DNA from: Stomoxys calcitrans
Taxonomy: Eukaryota; Arthropoda; Insecta; Diptera; Muscidae
DNA: 64,000 nucleotides
NCBI RefSeq assembly: GCF_963082655.1
Contig: NC_081552.1
Location: forward strand, 69,237,465-69,301,464
Reading direction: 5' to 3'
A program made the translations under genes and the position numbers. Under the pieces are notes generated by a model. That model was given only the letters and a program-made list of their open reading frames with translations. It did not search any database and had not been told where the DNA came from. Shown in pieces: positions 32,954-49,889 of the stretch. Within the stretch, counting starts at the first letter, position 1, and every line of letters starts with the position of its first letter.

Positions 32954-34143
32954 AGTAAAAAGGCGTTAAGTTCGTCCGGGCCGAACTTTGGATACCTGCC
33001 ACTTCGGGTATATATGTAAACCACCTTCCATCAAAATCCGGTGAAAATTGCATACCTAATGTACCATGGCAGTTATATCGAAATATGTTCCGATTTGGAC
33101 CAAATACTAATGAGTACAAGTCATTGTTCAATTGTGTATAACAAAATATTAATCTTTTTAGTAGCTATATCTAAAAATAAACCGATCTGAACCATATACG
33201 ACACAGATGTCGGAAAGCCTAACCTAAGTCACTGTGTCAAATTTCAGTGAAATCAATTTATAAATGCGCCTTTTGTGGGGCCAAGACTTTAAATCGAGAG
33301 ATCTGTCTACATGGCAGCTATATCCAAATCTGGACCGATCTGTACCATATTGCAGAAGTATGTCAAGGGGCATAACTTAACTCACTGTCCCAAATTTCGG
33401 CGACATCGGACAAATGCGCATTTCATGGACCCAAAACCTTGAATCGAGAGTTCGGTTTAAACGGTAGCTATATCCAAATCTGAACTGATCAGGGTCAAAT
33501 TTAAGAAAAATATCGATGGGCCCAAGGCAACTCACTGTCCCAAATTTCAGCAAAATCGGATAATAAATGTGTCTTTGAGGGGCCTAAGACCCTGGACCGA
33601 TTTGGGCCAAATTGACGAAGGATGTCGAAGGGCCTAACACAACTCAAAATGCAAATTTGCAAATTTTGCCCATGAACATTCCACATATCAATGAGTGCAG
33701 TCCGGTTCAAGTTAAAGCTCAATGATAAGGGACCTCCTTTTTATAGCCGAGTCCGAACGGCGAGCCGCAGTGCGACACCTCTTTGGAGAAAAGTTTTACA
33801 TGGCATAGTACCTCACAAATGACGCCAGCATTAGGAGGGGAAACCCACCGCTGAAAATTGTTTCTGATGATCTCGCCAGGATTCGAACCCAGGCGTTCAG
33901 CGTCATAGGCGGACATGCTAACCTCTGCGCTACGGTGGCCTCCCAAGGGCCCAAGACAACTCATTGTCCCAAATTTCAGCAAAATCGGATAATAAATGTG
34001 ACCCTGGACCGATTTGGGCCAAATTGACGATCGTCTTAGGTTTTTACGCTGATCAAGAATATATATACTTTATAGGGTCGGAAATGGATATTTCGATGTG
34101 TTGCAAACGGAATGACAAAATTAATATATCCCCCACCCTTCTT
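32954..34143 (+). mobile_element. DINE C3, carrying a SINE
   Basis: Head GTTCGTCCGGGCCGAA, family C repeat units, then a SINE at 33646-33943 with the repeat resuming at 33944. The (GACR)n tract is missing, and the 3' end decays after CCCCCACCC. Confidence 0.75.
33646..33943 (-). mobile_element. tRNA-derived SINE
   Basis: The minus strand carries an RNA polymerase III promoter: A box TAGCGCAGAGG (33922-33932) and a perfect B box GGTTCGAATCC (33879-33889). A roughly 230-bp body with no ORF follows. Only the head resembles a tRNA, so it is a SINE and not a tRNA gene. Related fragments are at 57905-58025 and about 31500-31595. Confidence 0.85.
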
Positions 34144-35560
34144 GGCAACTGAGTCGAATCTGGGTAACGTCCTGCCGTTCAGCAAGACACGTATATCGCG
34201 ACAACAAATGACTGAAATAAATTTGGGTCATAGCTTAGAGGGGAGCGACCCTCTCCTCCCAATAAAAATAACATCAACCAATAATGTAGGACGACCAAGA
34301 ATATATTCTACTCAAATGAAAGGATGTGTCAGAGTGCAATCCCCTCCCCCTATCTCACCCAAAAAAAGGAATTAAAAATAATATATGAGGACCGATCAGG
34401 ATAGAATTGGACAGCAACAAAAAGTCTTTAGTAGTAGAGTATACTTTTTACCCTCAAATTGGGATAGACACAGGAGGACCTACGGATCTTTAAAAATGTG
34501 ATATGCCAAGTGGTAGCTATGAAATATGATTTTAAATATAGATAACCAAAACTAAAAAAAAAATTAACTAGTGTGGATCTGAACGAGACCCGTAGCCCTG
34601 AACATCTTGATAGCCACCTTCAAAATGCTTGATATGTAGGGCCAAACAAAATTGAGCTCTAGTACGACGCTGATATTATTTCAGGATCCACTCTCTAAAC
34701 TCCCTTCAAACCGGCCATGTTTGCATACTATGGCTATAAATAATAAATTAATAAATATTTGATAGTAGAAAACGAATTTAATATTCAATTTTAAAGCCAT
34801 GTGTTTGGGGGTCGTCTCACCCCATAAACTTCCCCCAAACCAATGGCTGTTGGGGTTCAAATAAAATAAATTTGAGAGTAAAGCACGATGTCTAGATGCC
34901 CCTTAAAGTGGACATATTTGTGGATTATGACAAAAAGGGGCTCATATCTGATATCTGTTTTATTGCCAAGTGTTTCAGGGACTCCTCACCTATACTCCCC
35001 CTAAACCATACATATATACCGACTATAGCAATATTTAGCTCAAATGTGATTTTTGGAAGTAGAGTACGAATAGGATATCCACTTTCCACTTGCGGGGCAA
35101 AGGTTTTGGATACTTCAATCCACCCCCAAGAGGATGTAGTAGATCTAACATACAAACTTTAAACAGAAATTTGGTATCCGTATTAAGGGTGGGAAACCTA
35201 GGGCAGGCATAATTACCGACCATGTCAATGTAGAGCTTAAATGAAAGGTATTGGGGGGGTAGAGCAAGAATTGATACCCATTTTCGGGACCAATTTTCTG
35301 GGGGTCTACCCCTTTCCCAAAATACACCACAAAAGCAATTTTTTAATGACCATCGCAATATGGGGCTCAAATAAATGTATTTGGGAGTAGAATACGAATT
35401 TGATATCCAAATATAACACCATGTATTTAGGGCATCACCCCTTCCCCAAAGGTTTAAAATCTTTCGACCATGCCAATATGTGGCTCAAATGAGAGGTATT
35501 TGAGATTAGAAAACGAATTTGATAACCTATTTTGGGGCCATGTGTTTGGAGGAAGCCTCA
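34144..35560. repeat. Family B array fragment B5 and decayed sequence
   Basis: Diverged units with GCAATATGGGGCTCAAATAA-like landmarks spaced about 125-140 bp. The small ORFs in it are broken by the repeats and have no recognisable domain. Positions 35560-35620 hold a scrap of family A. Confidence 0.5.
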
Positions 35561-35639
35561 TCCTGTCGTCGATACAGCTCCCATATGAATCGATTTTTCT
35601 ATTTTACTTCTTTATTTTACTATTTTACTTCTTTATCCG

Positions 35640-35829
35640 GATTCCATTTTACTTTTGGCTATAGCTTCAACTTCTCCGATTCATTTTGCCTACTAGTAAA
35701 TATTTTAAGACTCAGATCTATGGGAAGGTTATCAGACAATTGACAGATTTGGTTTTGTACCTTGAAGGATTGCAACACTTGTAACAGATCAATTGAAATC
35801 GCACATAGATCTAAAACTGAACTTCCATT
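35640..35829 (-). pseudogene. LINE endonuclease, 3' piece (SDH region)
   Basis: The minus-strand reading has NGSSVLDLC, then SDNLPIDLSL, the SDHxP catalytic end of an APE endonuclease with H changed to N. It is the continuation of 37190-37428 across DINE A7. Confidence 0.6.
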
Positions 35830-37189
35830 TTTATACTCTCCACCATAGGATAGGGGGTATACTAATTTTGTTATTCTGTTTGTAACTACTCGAAATATTC
35901 GTCTGAGACCCCATAAAGTATATATATTCTTGATCGTCGCGACATTTTATGTCGATCTAGCCATGTCCGTCCGTCCGTCTGTCCGTCCGTCTGTCCGTCC
36001 GTCCGTCCATCTGACCGTCTGTCCGTCTGTCTGTCGAAAGCACGCTAACTTCCGAAGGAGTAAAGCTAGCCGCTTGGAATTTTGCACAAATACTTCTTAT
36101 TAGTGTAGGTCGGTAAATGGACCATATTGGTCCATGTCTTGATATAGCTGCCATATTAACCGATCTTGGGTCTTGAATTCTTGAGCCTCTAAAGTGCGCA
36201 ATTCTTATCCGATTGGAATGAAAATTTGCACGACGTGTTTTGTTACGATATCTAACAACTGTGCCAGGTATGGTTCAAATCGGTTCATAACCTGATATAA
36301 CTGCCATATAAACTGATCTTGGGTCTTGACTTCTTGAGTCTCTAGAGTGCGCAATTCTTATCCGATTGGAATGAAATTTTGCACGACGTGTTTTGTTACG
36401 ATATCCAACAACTGTGCCGGGTATGGTTAAAATCGGTTAATAACCTGATATAGCTGCCATATAAACCGATCTTGGATCTTGATTTCTTGAGCCTCTAGAG
36501 CGCGCAATTCTTATCCGATTGGAATGACATTTTGCAAGACGTGTTTTGTTACGATATCCAACAACTGTGCCAGGTATGCTTCAAATCGGTTAATTACCTG
36601 ATATAGCTGTCATATAAACCGATCTTGGGTCTTGATTTCTTGAGCCACTAGAGTGCGCAATTCTTATCCGATTTGAATGCATTTTTGCACGAAGTATTTT
36701 GTTATGATATCCAACAACTGTTCCAAGTATGATTCAAATCAGTTCGTAACCCGATATAGCTGCAATATAAACCGATCTGGGATCTTGACTTCTTGAGCCT
36801 CTAGAGGTCGCAATTATTATCCGATTTGCCTGAAATTTTGTACGACGGATCCTCTCATGACCAACAACATTGTGTTTATTATGGTCTGAATCGGTCTATA
36901 GCCTGGTACAGCTCCCATATAAATCGATCTCTCTATTTTACTTCTTGAGCCCCCAAAGGGCGCAATTCTTATTCGAGTTGGCTGACATTTTACCCAGGTC
37001 TCCAACATATAATTTAATTGTGGTCCAAACCGGACCCTATCTTGATATCGCTCTAATAACAGAGCAAATCGTTTCTTATACCCTTTTTTGCCTAAGAAGA
37101 GATGCCGGGAAAATAACTCGACAAATGCGATCCATGGTGGAGGGTATATAAGATTCGACCCGGCCGAGCTTAGCACGCTTTTACTTGTT
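35830..37189 (-). mobile_element. DINE A7, full length
   Basis: Reverse orientation: TTTTTATACTCTCCACCAT end, a long (GTCY)n tract 35964-36034, 153-type repeat units and a CGACCCGGCCGAGC head. It is inserted in the endonuclease reading of a minus-strand LINE. Confidence 0.87.
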
Positions 37190-37428
37190 GAAGCCTCCTT
37201 CATCATCTCCTTGCGCTCTTCCATTGAGAACGACAAGTCCGTAGTCATTCCAGCATTCGATGTAATTCTTCCCATTCATGTTTACTGTTTTGTCGTTTGA
37301 TTTCCTTGAGTCTGTCACGATATCATATTCTTGTAGAATTTTTGTCCGCAGTAACTGCTCTTCTCCAATCCGTATGTTACGATCTCCTACTACAATTTTA
37401 TAAACTTCACTACTCTCTACTGCTTTTT
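37190..37428 (-). pseudogene. LINE endonuclease, middle piece
   Basis: The minus-strand reading shows VVGDRNIRIG (the GDxN active-site motif with F changed to R), then LVVLNGRAQGDDEGGF. It is bounded by DINEs A7 and A8, which split one endonuclease. Confidence 0.65.
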
Positions 37429-38387
37429 TATACCCTCCACCATAGGATGGGGGTATACTAATTTCGTCATTCTGTTTATAACTACTCGATATTTTCATCT
37501 GAGATCCCATAAAGCATATACAATATATTCTTGATCGTCCGTCCGTCTGTCTGTCGAAAGCACGCTAACTTTCGAAGGAGTAAAGCTAGCCGCTTGAAAA
37601 TTTGCGCAAATACTTCTTCTTAGTCTAGGTCGGTTGGGATTGTTAATGGGCCATATCGGTCCATATTTTGATACTGTTTCCATATAAACCGATCTTGGGT
37701 CTTGACTTCTTGTGTCTCTAGAGGGCGCAATTCTTATCAGATTTGAATGAATTTTGCAAGATGTGTTTTGTTATGACTTCCTACAACTGTGGAAAGTATG
37801 GTTCAAATTGGTTCATAACCTGATATTGCTGTCGTATAAACCGATGTGGGTCTTGACTTGTTGACTTTTTAAGCCTCTAGAGGGCGCAATTCTTATCCGA
37901 TTTGACTGAATTTTTGCACGAAGTATTTTGTTGTGATATCCAACAACTGTGCCATGTATGGTTTAAATCGGTTCATAACCTGATAGAGCTGTCATATAAA
38001 CAGATCTGGGGACTTGACTTCTTGAGCTTCTAGAAGGCGCAATTCTTATCCGATTTGCCTGAAATTTTGTACGACGGATCCTCTCATGACCATCAATATA
38101 TGTGTTTATTATGGTCTGAATCGGTCAATAGCCCGATACAGCTCCCATATAAATCGCTCTCTCTATTTTACTTCTTGGCTGACATTTTACACAGGTCTCC
38201 AATATATAATTTAATTGTGATCCAAACCGGACCATATCTTGATATCGCTCTAATGGCAGAGCAAGTCTTACCTTATATCCTTTTTTGCCTAAGAAGGGAT
38301 GCCGGGAAATGAACTCGACAAATGCGATCCATGGTGGAGGGTATATAAGATTCGGCCTGGCCGAAATTAGCACGCTTTTACTTGTTT
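37429..38387 (-). mobile_element. DINE A8, full length, short microsatellite
   Basis: TTTTTTATACCCTCCACCAT end, a brief (GTCY)n near 37538-37552, about four repeat units and a GGCCTGGCCGAA head. It is nested in the same LINE as A7. Confidence 0.85.
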
Positions 38388-38940
38388 GTTCTGTGGAAGT
38401 TCTCCATCCAGTTTGCTTCACGAACATAAGTTGGAAATATTTCAAACTTCAATTAATTTGTTTTGAAAAAATTATTTCACAGCCGTCTCTTACAATAAGC
38501 TGTTGCCGCAAGCCTTTCTCAACCAGATTTTTTTTTAACGCCGCATACCATTCTTCCAATTCCTCTTCTGCTATTCCTTGATTAGTTCGCATTCTTAATA
38601 TCTTCTCCAAATAAATTCCACACTAATTCTCTTGTTTCTTTTTGATTGTACATCAGCTCGTTCTTTCTTTTTGTCGCAGTACAAAACTTTTCCTTCGATT
38701 ACCATCTGATCACTTCGATGACCTATTCATTTCTCCTTACTAATTTTCTGTAGTTCTTTTTTTTAAATCATTTTCGAGACGGTGAACACATAAGTCTTTT
38801 TCAATAAAGATAGTGGTTCCAGCATGGTATTTGTAATTTTTCATTTTTTTATCTACCATTTTTAATGGTTTGAGCTTGACATGTACTATAATTTTTTCTT
38901 CGGTTTTATGTATTTTTTTTAACGTGTTCAATTACAAAAT
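38388..38940 (-). pseudogene. LINE 5' part (ORF1 end or endonuclease start), decayed
   Basis: The minus-strand reading has a basic segment with KNYKYHAGTTIFIEKDL (38740-38931), as in LINE proteins preceding the endonuclease. Nearer A8 a PTYVREANW segment is visible. Stops and shifts are frequent. It is the upstream part of the LINE continued at 37428. Confidence 0.5.
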
Positions 38941-38989
38941 CATTTTTTTTAAGTTAACTTTAAAAAGCTTTCTTACGGCTCCATATAGC

Positions 38990-39490
38990 GATATTTTATT
39001 TGGCAGTCCTCTGCCGTATTCTCTCTCTTGGCCTTATTAAAAAGCCTTCTGCTCTCCTTCCTCAGCACCTTCAGCTCCGGTGACCACCATGACTGGCTGG
39101 TTTTACCTGGCGGTACTCTTTCGAGCCATGCTTTCAAAAAGGCCTCGTTCAGGCATCCCGTAACAAGTTCACTTGAGGCCTCCAGAGACCCACTAGGTGC
39201 CCTGAACTCCTCCCAGTCGAACCTCCTCGGGTTTCTGTATGGTATCCTCTTCCCCCTCTCGTGCTCGACCTGAAAACATACCGTATAGTGATCCGAAAAG
39301 GAGCACCGGGTGGAAACGTTTCAGTCCAAAACCTTCACCGATTCACTATTCAATACATGCGTTATATCTATAACCTGTTCCTGTTCCCTTGGACAAAATT
39401 TAATCAAAAAGTGATTCACCTCTTTCGTTGGTAGCCGTGCTTCCCCAGAGACTGTGGTGTGCATTGGCGGCACCCCCTAGCACAAGGTCA
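38990..39490 (-). pseudogene. R1/LOA-like LINE endonuclease remnant
   Basis: The minus strand reads LGGAANAHHSLWGS (the GADANAHH-type motif), a NERGES segment, and after a decayed part a downstream linker with GKTSQSWW and PELKVLRKESRRLF, typical of the endonuclease-RT linker. Shifts interrupt it. Confidence 0.6.
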
Positions 39491-39955
39491 TGCCCCTTCT
39501 ACTGACATCAACCGATAGCAATTGTAAATGTTTACACTTTTTGTAAATATTAACACTTTGAATAAACACTGCAGCAGATTTTATCACCCTAAATTGAGTT
39601 GGTCACAATGAATCATGAATTTGTTATGTCATACAAAATGCGTTTCATTTTTAAAATAATTATCAAATTTACAAAGCAATTAATATATTATATTGACATA
39701 ATTATTAAACAGAAAGAAAAAAATGTTATTAATTATGCACAAAGTTTCAAGCTTATATAGAAAAACATTCCAATTGCTGCAATTTCTAATTCGCAATATG
39801 AATTGAGTGAATTAAAATATAATTACATTTAAGAATTAAAAGATACATAATAAAATAAAATTTTTTATAGAACTCTTTTATATAAACAAATACAAAAAAA
39901 ATATAATTATAAGATTAAAAAAAAACTTGACAATAACTAGAATAGAGAAATAAGA
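39491..39955. other. AT-rich, nothing recognised
   Basis: No ORF, repeat or RNA gene seen. Confidence 0.5.
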
Positions 39956-40630
39956 TCATGCAAAGTTCGGACAGGCCAATTTTGGAAACCCACCACCATG
40001 GATTCTGCTACAAATTTCAAATTTACTTAGCTGAAGGACTTATGCAAAGTTGACGAACCAAATTTCTGCAAAATCTGGCAAAAAATTAAGTTTCTAGGGG
40101 TAGTAGAAGACTAATCGGGAAATTGGATTATATGGGGGCTATATCATGTTATTAACCGTACTTACTACGATTATTGGAAGTTGTAACAAAACACACCGTG
40201 CAAAATTTCAGCCAAATCGGGAGATATTTGCGTCTTCTGAATTGGACTGATTTGGACCATACTTGACGCAGATGTTGAAAGTCAAAACAAAACACTTGAC
40301 GTAGAATTTTAGCCACATCGGATAATAGTTGCACCCGCTAGGGGCTCAAGAAATCAAGATCCGAGATCGGTTTATATGGCAGCTATATCAAAATCTGGAC
40401 CGGTATGGCCCATTTACAATTCCAACCGTCCTGCACTAATATTAGGAACTTAGGCAAATTTTCAAGCGGCTAGCATTATTCCTTCGAAAGTTAACGTGCT
40501 TTCGACAGACGGACGGACATGGTTAATGGCCTTAGAATGTCAAAACGATCAAGCTAATATATACGTTGTCGGGCCTCAGATCTTTATTGTGATATGTTAA
40601 GAACGGAATGACGAAATTGGTATTTTAAAA
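39956..40630 (+). mobile_element. Decayed DINE-like copy D1
   Basis: Head GTTCGGACAGGCCAA, CACCACCATGG, a few diverged repeat units, a short (GACR)n near 40507-40520, and loss of the 3' end. It lies about 240 bp upstream of the peritrophin TATA box. Confidence 0.6.
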
Positions 40631-40871
40631 TATTTTTTAAAAAAAGTAATATTCAAGATACCCAAATTCTTATTTTAAATTTTCCACTTTGTAGACGAAA
40701 AACCTTAAAATTTCAAGTTCTTATAAACGTTTGTTGCCTAGTGTAATTTGTTTTACCCAAAAATGAATCGATCACTGCATTAAATCGCCAAACAATAATA
40801 ATTCTTTAAGTCTACATAATATATTCTATGGTTGTGAAAAAAAGAAAATCATGACCTATTTGCCAGTAAAG

Positions 40872-40878
40872 TATAAAA
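40872..40878 (+). promoter_or_regulatory. TATA box of the peritrophin gene
   Basis: TATAAAA about 100 bp upstream of the start codon, predicting transcription start near 40900-40915, where a TTCAGAG sequence could be the initiator. Inferred from position. Confidence 0.6.
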
Positions 40879-40971
40879 ACAAACATTTTCGTGAATGTGA
40901 AAGTAGTTTCTTCAGAGCCGTGAAAGAAAAATAACATATAAACAGAAAACAAAACCCACCACTTAAATACT

Positions 40972-46836
<5,865 letters not shown>

Positions 46837-46942
46837 GAATAGATTCGTAAGCTTGAATCGTTTAATGATGCATGTTATTGCAAAGAAAATTTACATATTT
46901 AGACCATTTAATGAACAGAGCATTGCAAAATTTAAAAAAAAA

Positions 46943-48476
46943 CAAGTAAAAAGGCGTTAAGTTCGGCCGGGCCGAACTTTGGATATCCACCACCTCGGGT
47001 ATATATGTAAACCACCTTTCATCAAAATTCGGTGAAAATTTCATACCTTATGACCCATATCAGTTATATCAAAACATGTTCCGATTTGGACCAAATACTA
47101 ATAAGTACAGTAGCTATATCTAAAAATTAACCGATCTGAACCATATACGACACGGATGTTGAAAAGCCTAACATAAGTTACTATGTAAAATTTCAGTGAA
47201 ATTGGATTACAAATGCGCTTTTTATGGGGCAAAGACTTTAAATCGAGAGATCGGTCTACATGGCAGCTATATTCAAATCTGGGTCGATCTGGGCAAAATT
47301 GAAGAAGGACGTCGAAGAGCCTAACTAAACTCACTGTCTCAAATTTCAGCGACATCGGACAATAAATGCGTCTTTATGGCCCCAAAACCTAAAACCTAGA
47401 CATCGGTCTATATGGCAGCTATATCTAAATTTGGACCGATCTGTGCGATATTGCAGATGTATGTCAAGGAGCTTAACTTAACTCACTGTCCCAAATTTCG
47501 GCGACATGGACAATAAATGAGCATTTTATGGGCCCAAAACCTTAAATCAAGAAATCGGTCTATATAGCAGCTATATCCAAATCTGGACCGATCTGGGCCA
47601 AATTGAAGAAAGATGTCGAGGGGCCTAACACAACTCACTGTCCCGAATTTCAGTGGAATCGGATAAAAGATGTGGCTTTTATGGCCCTTAGACCCTAAAT
47701 CGGAGGGTCGGTCTATATGGCAGCTATATCCAAATCTGAACCGATCTGAGCCAAATTGACGAAGGATGTCGAAGGGCCTAACAAAACTCACTGACCCAAA
47801 TTTCAGCAAAATCGGGTAATAAATGTGGCTTTTATGGGCCTTAGACCATAAATCGGAGGATCGGTCTATATGGCAGCTATATCCAAATCTGAACCGATCT
47901 GGGCCAAATTGACAAAGGATGTCGAAGGGCCTAACACAACTTACTGTCCCGAATTTCAGTGGAATCGGATAAAAGATGTGGCTTTTATGGCCCTTAGACC
48001 CTAAATCGGAGGGTCGGTCTATATGGCAGCTATATCCAAATCTGGACCGATCTGAGCCAAATTGACGAAGGATGTCGAAGGGCCTAACAAAACTCACTGT
48101 CCCGAATTTCAGCAAAATCGGATAATAAATGTGGCTTTTATGTCCCTAAGACCCTAAATCGGTGGATCGGTCTATATGGGGGCTATATCAAGATATAGTC
48201 CGATATAGCCCATCTTCGAACTTAACCTGCTTATGGACAAAAAAAGAATCTGTGCAAAATTTCAGCTCAATATCTCAATTTTTAAAGACTGTAGCGTGAT
48301 TTCAACAGACAGACGGACAGACGGACAGACGGACGGACATGCCTAGATCGTCTTAGATTTTTACGCTGATCAAGAATATATATACTTTATAGGGTCGGAA
48401 ATGGATATTTCGATGTGTTGCAAACGGAATGACAAAATGAATATACCCCCATCCTTCGGTGGTGGGTATAAAAAAA
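46943..48476 (+). mobile_element. DINE C4 (family C), full length, just 3' of peritrophin
   Basis: A GTTCGGCCGGGCCGAA palindrome, central units at exact 153-bp steps (anchor CTATATCCAA at 47571, 47724, 47877, 48030), (GACR)n 48307-48340, TATATATACTTTATAGGGTC and a GGTGGTGGGTATAAAAAAA end. The copy starts 107 bp after the peritrophin stop. On the minus strand the units form an open frame of 210 codons (47483-48115), which reflects the period being 3 x 51 and is not taken as a gene. Confidence 0.9.
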
Positions 48477-48534
48477 TGGCTTTTTAATTTAGACCCTAAA
48501 CATTTTCGAAAAATACAAGTCGTCACCTCTAGGA

Positions 48535-48785
48535 GAAGGTTAGACTAGGTTTAAGTGTCAGTCTGCCATCAAACAGGAACAGAAAAGTTCAAGTTCCAAA
48601 TCGTTTGAAAAGTTCAATAACTTCCGAATCTTCACATTCGCTAAATCGCACAAGTGCCCAAAGAAATGAGAAACTTAATTGGAACTTCTTCTGCATGCCA
48701 GTGCGGAAAACACACACGCAGATGATTTTCTATGGTCTCAGTTTCCTCGTCATCCTCACTACTTTTAGCGGAGGGCGTTGAATTT
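48535..48785 (-). pseudogene. LINE 3' end, C-terminal zinc motif
   Basis: Reading inward from 48785: SSEDDEETETIE, a Cys/His motif, then decayed sequence and the AGACTGACACTTAAACC tail (48545-48575), the same 3' tail as at 42918-42950. Confidence 0.55.
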
Positions 48786-48925
48786 ACCGCAATTATTATC
48801 CGATTTGGCTAAAATTTTGCATACCGTCAACATCCACGCCAAAATGGTTCAAATCGACCCACAACCTAATATTGCTACCATGGGGTTTCATGAAGCTTAA
48901 TCGGGAGTTCGGTTTATATGAGAGC
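48786..48925 (-). mobile_element. DINE family A scrap
   Basis: One repeat unit with CCGATTTGGCTAAAATTTTGC and ACAACCTAATATTGC landmarks between two LINE pieces. Confidence 0.55.
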
Positions 48926-49415
48926 TCCACCACCTAAGTGCCGGTATCTCTTAGACGCAAAGGCCGGGCAATGACAAAGGAAATGCTCCAACGTTTCATC
49001 ATCTTCCCCCCATGCCCTACACATGCTATCACTTGCCGCACCGATTTTACATAAGTGAACTCGTAGTCCTGTGTGTCCGGTTATGATACCAATAGCTATA
49101 CTGACGTCCTTCTTGTTTCCTTTCAGTAATGGCCTCGTCTTCTCTAATTCGGACTGCGTCGACCCGAAAGACTTCGGGTTAACCAAGTTTATTGACGGCA
49201 GTCCTCTGGCCTTCACCGTCAAATCGTCTGCCCTTTCATTTCCCCTTACTCCCGGCATCATAGAAGGCGTTAATCTCCTTCTTACACTGCAAGGCTGTTC
49301 GTGACCTTACCGTCCTGGTTGTGATTGCCCTTATGGCAATTTTACTGTCGGTAAAGACGTTTGACGACTCGACGTCCTCGCGTACCACACCACATCTAAA
49401 ATAACCGGTCTTGAT
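48926..49415 (-). pseudogene. LINE RNase H and C-terminal domain remnant
   Basis: Minus-strand frames show VFTDSKIAIRAI (RNase H), then PGVRGNERADDL, then GHTGLRVHL and a terminal motif with DETLEHFLCHCPAF. One shift lies near 49250. I/R1-like group. A shorter relative is at 62455-62610. Confidence 0.65.
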
Positions 49416-49889
49416 GAACACTTGCTAAGACGATTCAAAGTGATTTTGGCTGTAATCAATAGCAAAAAGATGATAAATTCAACCAAATTTGAAGCTTATA
49501 GTAATGACACAAAAAACATTTTATCTGATTTATATTCGTGGAAAGCTTTAACACCGACAGTACATAAAGTCTTACATCATGGCAAGGAAATTGTGGAATA
49601 CAACATACTTCCGTTAGGAGAACTTACAGAAGAAGCTCAGGAATCCCGTAATAGAGATGTTAAACAGTTCCGGCTTTTCAATACCCGAAAGAGCACCAAA
49701 TTTAACCAAAATTATGATTTACTTCAATATTTATTGTTATCGTCTGATCCGGTACTATACAGCATCAGAACTAAATGGCTACCAAAAATATGTGACGATA
49801 TAGATAAGGACGATCCCGATGCCATTCAAATTAAAGAGCTTTTAAATTTTGATACCTTAGATTATTTGGTAGAGAATAAAATCAAATAA
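49410..49889 (+). pseudogene. RAG1/Transib-like transposase, C-terminal catalytic part
   Basis: The open frame of about 160 codons ends at a stop at 49889. It contains TPTVHKVLHHGKEIVE, LPLGELTEEAQESRNRD, then a QFRLFN segment and a LLLSSDP motif. The spacing HK-x3-H-x2-EI ... E-x3-ES-x-N ... FR matches the C-terminal catalytic stretch of RAG1 and Transib transposases, including the position of the third acidic catalytic residue. I compared it with these proteins from memory. The upstream catalytic part and ends are absent, so it is a fragment. Alternative: another arthropod transposase with the same fold. Confidence 0.5.

Noticed and set aside
33879..33943. tRNA gene on the minus strand
   Set aside because: A and B boxes are present, but the rest does not fold as a mature tRNA and continues into a SINE body.
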